Positions 22,416-44,087 of a DNA stretch of 64,000 bases are shown piece after piece. Under the pieces are notes generated by a model, which saw only the letters and a list, made by a program, of their open reading frames with translations, had not been told where the DNA came from and did not search any database. The position numbers and the translations under genes were made by a program. Every line of letters begins with the position of its first letter. The first letter of the stretch is position 1. The stretch comes from Ulota crispa (lineage: Eukaryota > Streptophyta > Bryopsida > Orthotrichales > Orthotrichaceae): NCBI GenBank assembly GCA_963920765.1, contig OY987244.1:1304501-1368500 (forward strand), written 5' to 3'.

Positions 22416-25400
22416 TTAACTTTTTCGGATTCCCCGAGGAGCTGTGCAGGCAGAAGAGGCTGGTCCGGGGTCGGTGTTGGGCACCAGGAACAGGAATGGG
22501 AGGGGAAGCAGGCGCATGAACATTCGTATCAGAAGCGTGAGCCATAAATACTTGAAATTCTTAGGGCGAACTCCTGTGAGTTTCAGGAGAATTCCCCCCA
22601 CGCAGGACGACGACGACATGCCCAGGTTGTCCACCGACATGAGAAGCGCGAAGAATGTTCCTTCAATGCCCGGTGGGCAAAGTATTGCTGCCAGGACCAA
22701 CAGGGGCATCCACTTTATCCGTCCAATTGCCTGCAATATTAACAACACTGATAGTATGAACAAAAACAGAGTATCTAGTAACATGCATAACTACTTTCCA
22801 ATGGAATAATGTGGTGGATACTTTAATGCATTTAATTAATGCCTGTTTGCTGGGATTCATTATTCCATCAATTTTAATAAGGGACTGACTGAGTCTAGAG
22901 AGAGTACCGATGAAACCCCTTCATCAATAACTGCGAATACAGTGTCAGGAATAAGCAGCCTCCGGCTAACTCGGGTCACGAGCGCTATATCAAACACCCC
23001 TGAGAAAGTCAGCAGCACCTGTCCCCAGAAAAGAACCCTCCGAAATGTCCAGTGTCGTAAGTATCTGTGGTAAACTGCAACGCCGAGTAAAGTTCCCACA
23101 GCTCCCATTGCGTATATCACTCCAACAAACTCCTGCATAATTAATCGCATAGAGTATTAGAAAAATAAGGCTTAGCATGGACGTGAAACCTCATTTCTCT
23201 GCTCTCCTCACGAAAGCAACAGCGAACTTGTGCCTTTTCAATGTGCATCTGGCCAGGTACATTCGATATTTTGTTTTGAAGAGAACTCAAGGCAAGTCTG
23301 TAGATAGAGAAAAAGCTATTACCTCAGAGAAACCAGGGCCAACATCAGAATCATTGAACCAGAAGAACTTGCCTTCTGCAATATCTGGTGACAGTGCCCA
23401 CGACAGAAACATATACGTAGAGGGCTGCCACACTTCACGCATCCTCAGAGTGGCCCACATGGTGGAACAGGCTTGTTTCATGTCCTTCCCAACCTAAATT
23501 CCGTTTCCGAGATTAAATATCACACATGGATAGCAATGCAGATTTACCTTCAAGTTTTTAAAAGCATTGTGATATTTATGACCCCCTCAATCCTACATTT
23601 CATGTGGCTTCAATTCTCAGCTTTTCAATCCAATAGCAAATGAGAACGTGACAAACAGGACTTCAGCCGAAACTGAAAAGAAAGGACTGTCAGAACTAAC
23701 GCACAAGTATGTTCAGAAGTACCTGGCCAGTGTGCCAAAGGTGACGAGGGAGACGAGGCTCAGCAATGATGAAGCCTAGGACGAGAACAAGCAATCCAGG
23801 CACCAGCATAAGACCCAGAGCAAACTGCAACCGACACAAGGCACATGAATTCCAACCCATGCTTTGACACCACACTTATCTCTAGCCCATTTCAAGCACG
23901 AGATACATGTACTCACAAAACCTTGAGTCGATCCAGGAATTCATCAGCGAAAATGCTGAGCATAAAAAACTATATCGCTTGGAGATGATAAGAAACAACT
24001 ACCATGAAAAAGTGAACAATTTTCATGTGCTGATCAAGTACAGAGAGGAAAGTCCAATTACGAACCTGTGAACCAATAACATGCACTGCAAGCCCACTGA
24101 GTAAGTAGCCGGACAAGCCTCCAACAGACAAGCACGAGCTACACAAGCTTTGTATGTGCATGGCCAGCTCCGGTTTTTCTCGACTTTTCATAGCAACCAT
24201 TGCATCAATGGTCACATCTGCCATTGCTAAAGATGCCGAGGCGCCTACAAACATTGTCAGCGCCGTAGCTGCAAGCAGCTTTCCACCAAACACAAGAACT
24301 AGGTACGTTGATATTGTTACCGCACCTGCATGACCAGACCGGAAAATGGTTAGACATCGCAAAAATCCTCTCCACTGATATAAACTGTTTCAATGTCGCT
24401 TCCTCTAGATTAACACTTTTGGTGCCATCTGCATATTTTCTCAGTATCCCTTTTATTGATTTTTCAATAAGTCATAAAAATAATAGTAAATACTAAAAAG
24501 GCAGTAACTGTTATCAAACCAACATTAAGATAATGTCATTTCAATAATAACCCAACAGCATTGAAACAGTTGTTAAGGATGAATGATTCTCCTGCAATGG
24601 CACTGTATGTAGCCAAGAGAGAGTCGCTTGATTACCGTGAAGTTAAGGTTTGGAAGGAAGGAAGACCTGCAAACACGAAGTAAGGCCGACGGTGGTACCC
24701 GAAGAAAGGGAGGAGATCTGTGAGGAGGCCGTAGAGGGGCTTCACATTCCACGGAAGCCACTGGATCCCTCGGTAGAATTACACCGTGGCAGGCTCTTCG
24801 CCTTGCACATCTTTCCAGTAGTATTCCACCACCACACGGTTTAGAGCGAACCCCACGCCCTGGCTTACCCCATACACCACTATAACTCCCATTACAAACG
24901 TCCCATCCAGCTCCCTGTCCCGCATCACGGCCAATCCAACCCCATCCTTACAAACTGACAACTTTCACAAAAACTGAAATCCTCTCACTCTCGAAGTGGG
25001 AGCACCATTTCGGTACACTCGACCCTCTGCAATTGCACTGCCTTGGGGGGGACACATGAGCACGTGTCATCTGCCTGGAAAGTGTGCAGTTCCAGAGGGT
25101 TGAGTGGACAAAATGCAAATTGCAAAGATTTGTGATGTACACATTACTGGGCTAGCCGTCTATGTCCAATGATCTCTGAATGGAATTGGGTTAGTGATCT
25201 GCTATATGTATTCAAAAATGCTTTACAATCTCCCACAACTCCTTCATAGAGATAGCAATTCGGTCTTAACAAACTTGGCCGTCTACTCAAAGATCTCTCG
25301 ATAGTCACGCTCCTACATGACGGGTACAATAGTAGTAGAATTCACGAAGTCGTTCGAAAGGATAAAACGATGATAAGCTACCTGCTCAGCATGGACATCC

Positions 25401-25572
25401 ATGTAAACGGTTGGATGAGAAATCGCCATAGCTGTGAACTCCACGACCTCACAAACTCCTCGCCGTCCTCTGTGCCGTGTTTTTGTACTAGGTACAAATT
25501 GCCTTGCTTTGGGTCTGCCCCGTTCTTGGGCAGCAACACGGCGGCGTCGGAGTCGACAGCAAAAGTCGCCAT
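22416..25572 (-). pseudogene. Folate-biopterin transporter-type MFS gene with one premature stop
   Basis: Seven minus-strand exons join in phase: 25572-25382, 24914-24667, 24325-24066, 23824-23723, 23493-23323, 23132-22908 and 22730-22416, 504 codons from ATG to TAA. Family hallmarks are WNVKPLYGLLTDLLPFFGY with HRRPYFVFAG, then MADVTIDAMVA, QSLCSSCLSVGGLSGYL, FWFNDSDVGPGFSE and FVGVIYAMGAVGTLLG; together these match plant FBT-like proteins, nearest in feel to the FBT6/FBT7 group. Such proteins are multi-span carriers proposed to move folates or pterins; the substrate here is not shown. Codon 109 (24779-24781) is TAA where relatives carry Gln (WKDVQ...V[Q]FYRGIQWLPW), a single C-to-T change. 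All other codons and splice sites look intact. It is either a very recent pseudogene, a segregating null allele or a base-call error. Confidence 0.85.
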
Positions 25573-26067
25573 GCCTTGAAAGGAAGATGGAGTGCTTGAC
25601 TCCGAATCACCATCCCTTCTTCATCTTCACCAAAATAGAGCTCCCGACAATATATCTCTCCCTTCAATCTCTCTCTCCCTCGTTGCTTGTCAGCTCCAAA
25701 ATGAAGAGCAACTCAGACAATCGCGTCGGCGGAATCCAGGGTACGTGGCATAAAGAGTCAAGTGCCAATGCACCACGGCAGCGTTCGGGAAGGTTTTCGT
25801 GCTTTCCCGGCTAAAATCTGGTATTTCCCACGTTTTGGGGGGCCAGGGTGGCAAAAACTTCATATCTTTTTTCCGCCAGAGTAAAGTAATAAGGGAAATT
25901 TATGGATACCCCTAAAGTTTGTCATATATGCATAGGTGTCCTTGATTTTTCAGAAATTGCACAAATATTTTTGGACCATAATGTTCAAGCTTTTGTTCTA
26001 TTGTGCATGTCATTTCTTTCTCCATTGTTCCCACGTTATTCCTTTTTCATTCTGTTGTACTTTTTTT
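25573..26067. other. Transporter upstream flank
   Basis: GC-richer to about 25850 (likely promoter and leader of the minus-strand transporter), then AT-rich. No gene recognised. Confidence 0.4.
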
Positions 26068-26288
26068 TTGATCCTTGAACGGCCCAAAAGCCCTTTGCCG
26101 CCGTATGTATGGTCGTATATGAGCTGTTTTGAGGGTTTTCCAAAAAAAAATTATGCACCCACCGTCATACAACCCTTCAATATGTAGGGTTGTAACACTT
26201 AATTTCCATCTGATTCAAACTTATGAATATTGGTTGTGACCGTATTTGGTACCATATCTCTATAGCCTAAGGGCCCTTTAGGGGTTAA
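26068..26288. mobile_element. TTAA-bounded MITE, family T, copy 3
   Basis: About 221 bp with the same interior as copies 1, 2 and 4. The left TTAA has decayed to TTGA; the right end is GGGCCCTTTAGGGGTTAA. It abuts a possible second TTAA-bounded unit starting at the same right-hand TTAA. Confidence 0.72.
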
Positions 26289-27502
26289 CCCTTTAATGTC
26301 GATTTGGTCACTGCGGCCAGCCCGGCTATAGTATTATAGAGTGTTTTGAAGTGTCCAAAAATTGTATTATTGTTTCCAAAAGTTGTAAAAATCAATAGTA
26401 CAAGCAAGCAAGGTAGTATGGGGTCTAAGACTGTGCTTGTGAATCATCCTACAAGTTGGGCCACCTAAAAATATGAGTGTATTTGATGAAGTTATTTTCT
26501 ATCTTCCATGATAGACATAATGAGTAATTTTTATTAGGCATTGTTCTTTTATTTGGTTTACTCAATTTTTTTTGTTGAACTTCCCAGTTATTTTGGTATG
26601 TATTTAATACCTTTCTTATCATCTCAACAAAAAAAAATGTACCTCAAGGGGTTGTAACGTGTTTTTAACTCTTTAAGGTTAGTGCATCCAAAAAGTGGAT
26701 GCACCTTGGTCAACCCTAATTGTAACTTTCAACATATCAATCTTTGATATGTGGTTCAAACTAAGAAAATGAAGCTTCACAAGTTTTCTTTCTATTCCAT
26801 TTATATTTTTTGAAAAATGCCAAAAATTGAAAGAGTTATTGCCATTGAAAGCTCCAAATGTTAGAATCCAAATATCATTCATATTTTCTACTCCTTAAAT
26901 GCATTTTAAACTTAATTTACAAAACTATGTTTCTCAATCAACTATTCCTTTATGGTAGAAACTACATATTTTTTTAATATATATTGTAATTTATATGGTT
27001 TTATTTAATCATTTAGCTTTAAAAAATCACTAATTCAAATTATCTATCAAATTCATTGAAAAAATAATATAAATAGAAAATGAATGTGCTTTAAGGAAAA
27101 AACATTAAAATTTTATACATCAATTAAATATAAAGATAAACTTGGTTTGATAGTTAATTTTGACTTTGAGTTCTTTGTTGTGGCCGTTTTGGGTGTAAAA
27201 AATAAAACAACCAATTGAAACTTTTCATAATAATCTTTAATGCTGCTTGTACCTTTTGGAAAAAATTCTAGTAATTTGGATTTTTTTTGCTATATTAACT
27301 TCTTTATGTTGACTTTTGAAGAAAACAGATAACAATTACAATTTTTCATGAAATAAATTGGAATTTCTTGCAGTGATATCTCATCCATAGTTTCAAGCAA
27401 TAAAAGTATAAAATTGTAGTTTGAACACACTTTAAAAGTCAAAATTGAGCTTAGACATGAAGTTTGACCATTTTAAAATGAATCAAGTCCTTTAGGGGTT
27501 AA
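26285..27502. mobile_element. Possible larger TTAA-bounded element between two MITEs
   Basis: About 1.2 kb of AT-rich, non-coding sequence. It starts TTAACCCTTTAATGTC and ends GTCCTTTAGGGGTTAA, loosely complementary, and shares its terminal TTAA with the elements on both sides. The inverted repeat is weak on the left, so it could instead be ordinary spacer between two insertions. Confidence 0.4.
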
Positions 27503-27729
27503 CTCCTAAACATCATGAAAGCACTTTGCGACCGTCTATATAGCCGTATGTACAGACGTATTTGAGCTGCTATGAGGGTTTTCCAATTTTTTTATGCAAC
27601 CCCCATCATACAACCCTTCAATATGTATGGTTATAATACTTAATTTCCAATTGATTCAAGCTTCTAAATATTGGTTGCAACCGTATTTGGTACCGTAGCT
27701 CCAGAGTCCAAGGGCTCTTCAGGGGTTAA
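27499..27729. mobile_element. TTAA-bounded MITE, family T, copy 4
   Basis: About 231 bp. It starts TTAACTCCTAAACATC and ends GGCTCTTCAGGGGTTAA, with the family interior (CATCATACAACCCTTCAAT, CCGTATTTGGTACCGTAGC). Same orientation as the other three copies. Confidence 0.75.
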
Positions 27730-27960
27730 ATGATTTTGTTGGATTATTTTTGAGTTTTTATTTATGGTGTACAATTTTTTGGAATATAGGCCTTGTAAGG
27801 AGTGGTTATAATAAATTTGATACAAAAGAAAAAGTTGTTTATTTCGGTGAGGATTTCCAAGATAAAATCGACATATTTATATTAATTTTTAAATTAAAAG
27901 TTATACAAAGAATGCGTATAGAATGTCAAGGAGGTAATTATACTTCTCGTATTTGCTACA

Positions 27961-28187
27961 TCTATACCTCTAAAAATATCCCATGGGCTGTTTTGAATGA
28001 AAAGTAAAAAGTTTGAGTGCAAGTATGAGTTGCATTCCATGCATGTAAGTAGCACTTTTTACATTTTTTTTATTAAACAAATTACACCTTTTACGTTTTC
28101 TATTGTTGCACCTTTTACATTTTCTATTTTCTATTATTGCAAGAATATTTTTGTTGCTTGAGTTGGTACAACGCGTACGTAAACTAG
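27961..28187 (+). mobile_element. Solo Helitron-like element upstream of the DEAH helicase
   Basis: A 227-bp element starting TCTATACCTCTAAAAATATC after an A and ending TACGTAAACTAG before a T. It has the family 3' hairpin and the tract CCCATGGGCTGTTTTGAATG. It ends 298 bp before the helicase start codon, so it lies in the probable promoter. Confidence 0.78.
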
Positions 28188-28485
28188 TGAAAATATAAGG
28201 TCGGCAACGAATTCCTTTTGTAAGCTTTGCAGAAAAAATAACTTTGAGAGATATAAGCTGCAGAGTTAATTTAGCTCGAGTGTTGCCCTTCGTTGTTTTG
28301 AACTTCTGCTGCAAGTTAGGGTTTGGTCCTCTACTCGGGAGGATTGATTTTCTCCAGTTCGGGAAGACGGATTGCGGAACTCTTTGTGTTATGATCGCGC
28401 TAGGGTTTGCAGGCACTCTCTTTGAACGTATTTCTTCACTGAACTCGCATTACAAGATGTTCATTTCGAGATTTCAGCAGTAAAG

Positions 28486-36432
<7,947 letters not shown>

Positions 36433-36814
36433 GTGTTGAACCAGTCGATTCTCCGGATGGCACTTCAAGATACTGAATTTTGTAAAAATAGTTGGATAGA
36501 AGATTCTTCTAAGGTTCACAACGGCGGGGCTGAGTAGAATTCGATTGGCTTATGCAACGCCTGATATGCATTTTTATCAGCTACGCAGTATGATGTACCT
36601 TTATTTTTGGGTATAATTTAGAAGGCAAAAGGATGTTAGAGTCTAAAATCAAGCTTTCAGATCTTTGTATGGTCGTGACTGTATCAGTTTGTTATTGTAT
36701 CGAATATTGGACTGCGAAGCAGATTGGAAGAGGTTACAGGACGTTCAAAACAGACAAGCTGACTGTTCCACCTTCAGATTTTTTTTGCACTTGGCTTTTT
36801 TTTCTTCGCCTTTG

Positions 36815-38412
36815 ATGATTGGTTTAAAGTTTTTGTTGATGAAGGGTCTAATGCTGTGTAGTGTTATGTCCGTAGCAAGCTAGACATGGCCAACCCCAAT
36901 GCGTTGCGGGGTCCTGTGTACTACTTCGCACCACCGTGTGGGCTCCAAGTACAAGGTCTATCCCACTGACGATTTTGTCTGTCCCTACGTGGACAGTATT
37001 GAGGGTGTCACTCGTGCTCTTCGGTTCAGCGAGTACTGGGATCGGAATGACCAGTACTACCGAGTCTTGGAAGATATGCAACTGAGACGAGTGCATGTGT
37101 GGGACTTCAGCCGTTTGAATTTTGTGTATAGGCTGCTCAGTAAACGAAAGCTGCAGTGATTTGTGGATAACGGTCGAGTGGAGGGTTGGATTGATCCTTG
37201 TTTTCCTACCGTGCAAGGAACCATCCGTAGGCCTTACAATTGAAGCCCTCGACCACTTTACTTCATCTCAGGTATGAATTTTGCTGCCCAACGTCTTTTT
37301 TTCTGGCAGGAAACCCATTCCCATGGCTTTTAGTTTTTTTGTGTGGTTGCTCCTGCTAAACTGAAGTTTATTGGACGTGAGTCTTTGCCCCCATTTTTGA
37401 GAGGGTTCGAATGTCATGAAATCATGTATTATTTGGATATACAGTAAACAAGTTACTAACTTCACACGTTTGAGTATTGCATCTAGGACGTGTCTTGAGG
37501 CAAACGTCGTTGACTGTGATAGAACCTAGAAGTTTCTCATTTCTTACGAGTTGCATGTTTGGATGGGACCTGCGTTGTAAATGGGTGGCATTTCAGCCTA
37601 CTGGGAATTGATTCTATGTGAATGGATTCCATACCTTACAGGATTCTCTGATACGGATGCTTTTTCTATTTTTTTCCTGTCCCTTTTTCCTTGTGAAGAT
37701 GTGATGTTGCTTTCAGAAAGCAGAAGCAGTATTACTCAGCATGTGCGTGTTCTTTTTGGCACAGGGCGCATCAGAGAATTTGAATCCGATGGAATGGGAC
37801 AAGCTATGGACAATCAACGAGAAGGGAATTAGTCCAGTGTGTCCGCGGCATACAGCTGTGACATCGGAGGGGCAGGTTCCGCTGGATCTAATTGATGGTC
37901 CTGAGACTCCTTTCACTCGAGTTATTCTTCGCAACAAGAAGTTTGAGGGTGCCGGGAAGAAGGCTACGGTGTTCACAAAGAGAGTATGGCTTGACCTGGC
38001 AGATGCAATTGTCATGTCTGAAGGTGAGGAAGTGACTCGAATGGACTGGGGCAACGCGTTTATCAGAAAGGTGTAAAGAAACCAGAACGGTTTTGTGACA
38101 GGTCTTAAGGGAGAGCTACATTGATAGGGTTCAGTAAATGTCACAAAGTTGGAGTTGACACGGCTAGTTGGTTACCCTCACTCTTGTTGACTTGGACCAC
38201 CTGATCACAAAGAAAAACTTGAGGAAACTGACAAGTTTATCAACATCTCAATCCCGTCACCTGCATTGATCCGTCAGCAATTGGAGGTGCCAACATGCGG
38301 AATTTGCAGCGTAGCAAAACCATGCAGTTGGAGAGGAAAGGATACTACATTTGTGATATGCCTTTCTTACGGTCAGAAAGATCTATTGTGCTCATTGCTA
38401 TTCCAGATAGCA
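36815..38412 (+). pseudogene. Glutamyl-tRNA synthetase C-terminal fragment, decayed
   Basis: Several frames in succession match eukaryotic cytosolic GluRS: RSKLDMANPN, HHRVGSKYKVYPTDDF, DSIEGVTRALRFSEYWDRN, RRVHVWDFSRLNFVY, LLSKRKLQ (the KMSKS-equivalent loop), GASENLNPMEWDKLW, KKFEGAGKKATVFTKR, EEVTRMDWGNAF, then NMRNLQRSKTMQLERKGYY. The N-terminal half with the HIGH motif is missing. Lesions include TAG at 36859-36861, a small frame-changing deletion near 36935, TGA at 37157-37159 where Trp is expected after SKRKLQ, a frameshift near 37233, stops at about 38074 and near 38124, and further shifts beyond. A GT-AG intron (about 37273-37764) is retained, so this is a DNA-level duplicate rather than a processed copy. 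It begins about 380 bp after the helicase stop. The 5' border is approximate. Confidence 0.88.
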
Positions 38413-38725
38413 GGCTGCTGAAGCCATTAGGCAGTCAACGAGTATTGTGGTTGTTTCAAGCCGTTCTGGACAACCTCAGTTTTATTAGTAACAGTGTTGG
38501 TAAAGATAACATGTTACCTGTTTTATGATTACTAGTGATGGCTTTAATACAGAATTTTCCTGCCTGCCGAATCTTGTATAGCTTCTCAATTGGCTGCAGA
38601 GTTCATCAGTATGATAGATAGATTCCTATACGAAACCTCTATTACAACATTTGTGGTACAGTTACTTAATCTTTTCCTCCAGCTGTACTTATTTCTGCTT
38701 CTGAACGCTTTGGTAGGGTCAGAAG
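38413..38725. other. Spacer between GluRS pseudogene and reductase
   Basis: Converging 3' flanks of the pseudogene (plus) and the reductase (minus). No separate feature seen. Confidence 0.45.
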
Positions 38726-40503
<1,778 letters not shown>

Positions 40504-42256
40504 CGAAACGCGCTCCTCTTCCGAACGATTCAGCTGCGAGAGTACGAAATCTCGCTCACGAATTGCTGCGTCATTATCAACATCAGCTGAGCTTCAAACA
40601 CCCGAAGAGACGCCGTTATCCGATTCTAGCTGCTGAACGTACTGACTGACCCAAGCGAACCAAACTCAGAATCCACAGAATCTCCAGAATCTAGAGATTG
40701 CGAATGGAATAAGAGTTTGAGGCAACTAGGACTGGTACTGACTGACTGACCGGCTCCCCACTCCCTGCGTACGACGGGATGATGAAGACGATTGCGACGA
40801 TGTCGACGTGTCAGTCCGACCATATGCATCACAATGGCTCAGGAGGACTCGAAGGGAGATGCACAGACACGCACATACCGTGAAGGCTGAAGACGGGTGC
40901 AGCACGGCCGAAGTGCGGGAGGAGTACTCAGATAGCAACGGGGTCGGACGAGAATGCAATGCATGCCAAGGCATGCGTGAGAGCCGTGCGGAGCAAAGCT
41001 GATGTAAGTTATAAGCTTACGTGCCAAGGAATTGGGTTGGCAAGCAAGCTGCGCGGGTGGGAGCCTGGGAGGCATGCAGTGTTCCAAGTGTGGGTACATG
41101 GAGCCAGCACACTTCGACCGGTTTTTCCTTTTTGTTTCTTTTTGACGCTATTTGTCTTTGGATGCCACAGTACTGGTATTTGTATTTGAATGTGCAGTAC
41201 AATCAGCAGTGGCTTTAGCCACTTGAGCTGATTATGAAAACCACGTTTGCAAGCATTCACTGGTGGCAAGCAGCAGCTTGAGATCGGCGTGAGGGCTGAG
41301 CGGAGCGTCACCGTAAGCTGCTTTCCTGCTGGATGAGCCACTGCAACGTAGTTGCAAATTTCTCTAGACATATTGTAGGTCGTGCCCAAGGCAAATGAGC
41401 AAATTTTCTAGTAAATATCTAAGTGAGCAAATTTCTTAGTAGTTTTTTTTAGTGAGTAAATTTGCTAGTAAATCTTGAAGTGAGCAAATTTCCCAAATAG
41501 TTATGGTTGCGCTAGGCAAATTTCGTCTTGCAATTTAAGAAAATTTAAGAATGGCAACACCATATTCGTTAAATTGGGAAAAAGAGAACATTTTGGGACT
41601 TTTGAAAGTTTTAGGTGATCACCTAAAACCAAGCTTGCATCGTTTTTTTGGGTACACGTGCCCTCACTTGAGAGGAAGAATTTGCAAAGGAGAATAGCTT
41701 AGTGGCTCAGATTGAATCTGATACCTTTGAATCTAGTTTAAGGTAACTTTTTGAGTTTAAGGTGAAGTACAAAATGGTACCTCCCTTTTTCCCAATTTAA
41801 CAAATACAATGTTATGGACATTTGGATAATGTATGCAAGAGTTTTAAGTATTCTAAGTCAATGGGTATGTTTTTGTCTTATTAACTTTATTGGTAAGATT
41901 CCTTCACTTGCCTCTCTATTCATCAAAATGGTTATAGAGGAGTACAAATAGTATCTAGTTCACGGTTGATTAAAACAATTTACTTGTCCAATGACATCCT
42001 TGCGTAGTTATTTGATTGTTGATGTTGAGAAGGATAATAAAACTTGACTAAGGTTGCGTTTGAGGCATATAGCCCTTGTGAAACCGAACTTGAGGTGTTG
42101 ATGACCAAAGTTTTGATATTTAACAATGAGTGTTTTTATCCCATCATTGTTTATGCATACTGTTGGGTACATAAACCAACTTCAAAATTTTATTCAAAAA
42201 TAAAAGTAAAGTCTAATTATGGTTTAGAGGAAAAATTATATTCATTAAAAAGAACT
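40504..42256. promoter_or_regulatory. Reductase upstream region and spacer
   Basis: 40504 to about 41390 is GC-richer and is the likely promoter and leader of the minus-strand reductase. Frames here on both strands overlap heavily and carry no motif. After 41390 the sequence becomes AT-rich, with a short tandem array at 41393-41515. Confidence 0.4.
41393..41515. repeat. Short tandem array of AGTGAGCAAATTT units
   Basis: Four imperfect units of about 30-37 bp, each with TGAGCAAATTT (one as TGAGTAAATTTGC) followed by CTAGTAAAT-like sequence. Non-coding. Confidence 0.7.
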
Positions 42257-42660
42257 AGTATGCACATCCGAGGTTTGATATATGCAAATGTGGGGGATAA
42301 TTTTTAGATATTTATCATCAATAAGTTGAATTTGGAAAATTTGAATTTAGATTTGGATTTAGAGACCTTGATTTAGTTTAGAACCACAAAGGAGGTTACA
42401 ATTGAACAATGCCTAATGGAAAAGCTTTAGCTATAGAGTAAATTATTATTTTTTACCCCTCTTTATAAAAAAAAGAACTAAGCTTTTCCTTTAGGAATTG
42501 TTTAATTGTAACCTCCTTTGTGATTCTAGACTAGATTAAGGTCTCTAAATCTAATTTTGAATTCAAATTTCCAAATTCAATTAATTGGTGGTAAATATCT
42601 AAAATTCATCCCCCCTTAGGTGTGCATATATCAAACCTTGGGTGTGCATATATCAATTCC
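42257..42660. repeat. Foldback element, copy 2
   Basis: About 404 bp. The arms (about 42257-42450 and 42475-42660) are inverted copies; AGGAGGTTACAATTGAACAA at about 42390 pairs with the complementary tract at about 42496. The right end carries a duplicated AGGTGTGCATATATCAA-type motif. It is related to the inner part of the element at 3046-3641 (shared ACAATTGAACAATGC and GGTAAATATCTAA). Non-coding. Confidence 0.78.
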
Positions 42661-43679
42661 CTAAAAAAATTGGTGTAATTTGAAGTGTTTTAGTCTGTTT
42701 GAATTAAGAAATTATGAATGAATTCCAAAAGACTATAGTTCTTTGACTTGTGTCATAATCCAAAAATCTAGTTGTTGGAAAGTTTGTTTGGTAGTTATTT
42801 TGGATTTGAATTGCCAATTTGGAAACTATCCAGTGTCTCTTTTTTTCTAATTAAGTAGTTTAACTAAAATCTAGGATTATTTTTTTGCTTTTTTCAATTA
42901 TAGCATTATATTTGAAATTGCTTGATATATGCAAAGAAATCATAATATTGGTAATAAAATCTCAACAATTGGGTCTATGTAAATTTTGAAGCACAAGAAA
43001 TGCAATTGAACATGAATCTTGGTAGTTAAGCCTCAAGTTAGGCCATATGTTTATTTGTATAAGTGAAAGTGTATGAGATTGATGAGTTATGACTGATTTT
43101 GTGAACATGTAATTGCAATTCATAAATTAAAATGTTTATGATCTTTAGAAAAAATCTAGAACATTCATTGTCGTGAGCATGGTTGAAACTGAATAAGAGA
43201 AATAAGAATTGATGATTGGGATCTTATCAAATGATTGAGATCATAGACATCCAAAAAAATTGGTTGTTTCTATTTGTTTGAGTGTATATGATTGATGAAT
43301 ATGGAGAGGATAGTGATAAATGGATCTATAATTGAGTAGATTCTGGTCACTTAGTGTATTCAGAAAGATATAGCAAATGGCTCTAAATAGAAATTGACTA
43401 CTATACAAAAAAACAAAATCGGAAGCTGAAATATTTGGACCTTAGTCATAAATTTATGATTGGATTTAAAATTACACTGTTACAAAAATCACAATTTGAT
43501 GTGATAAAATATGAAGATAAGATAAAGTTAAAATTGTATTTTAAATAATGATCACTTTAATGCTTTAAATGCAATATCAAATTTACATGGATTTCAATCA
43601 AGTGAATTAGGTCAATTACATTCATATTGTTTAGAATTAAATTGGGTTAGTTACATTTAAGTTATTCATAATTAAATTA
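42661..43679. other. AT-rich spacer, nothing recognised
   Basis: AT-rich sequence without motif-bearing frames or clear repeats. Confidence 0.5.
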
Positions 43680-44087
43680 GGGAATTGCTAAAGTCACACC
43701 CAAAATTGCTAATGTCACACCCCAATGTGTTCATTGACCATAAACTATGGGAATTTAATGTTGGGTTTTTAAATTTGGATTAATAAATTTGTTTCATCTT
43801 TATCATTTTAACGTTTTATTCAAAAAAGTTAGAGGTGCTTGAATCTGAAACTAAAAATACAAGATTTTTGAAATATTTAAAGCAAAAATATATAAAAAAA
43901 TAGCAATGGTGCAATAAAAGTTCAACAAAAAAAATTGTTTGTTTTTCTTTCTTTCAAGAAGATGGTAATGCTTTGATTGAATGAATGATGGACCACTTGA
44001 ATAAATAAAAATTGCATTAAATTTGCAAAATACATACTTATAGGGGGTGTGGTGTTAGCAATTTTGGGTGTGGCTTTAGCAATTCCC
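43680..44087. mobile_element. MITE with 44-bp terminal inverted repeats and target duplication
   Basis: The left end (43680-43723) and right end (44044-44087) are inverted repeats of 44 bp with four mismatches, starting GGGAATTGCTAAAG. TTAAATTA flanks both sides (43672-43679 and 44088-44095); counting the next G makes a 9-bp match. Each end contains the motif ATTGCTAA twice. The 408-bp body is AT-rich and non-coding. Long ends with an 8-9 bp duplication point to a hAT- or Mutator-type MITE. Confidence 0.88.
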
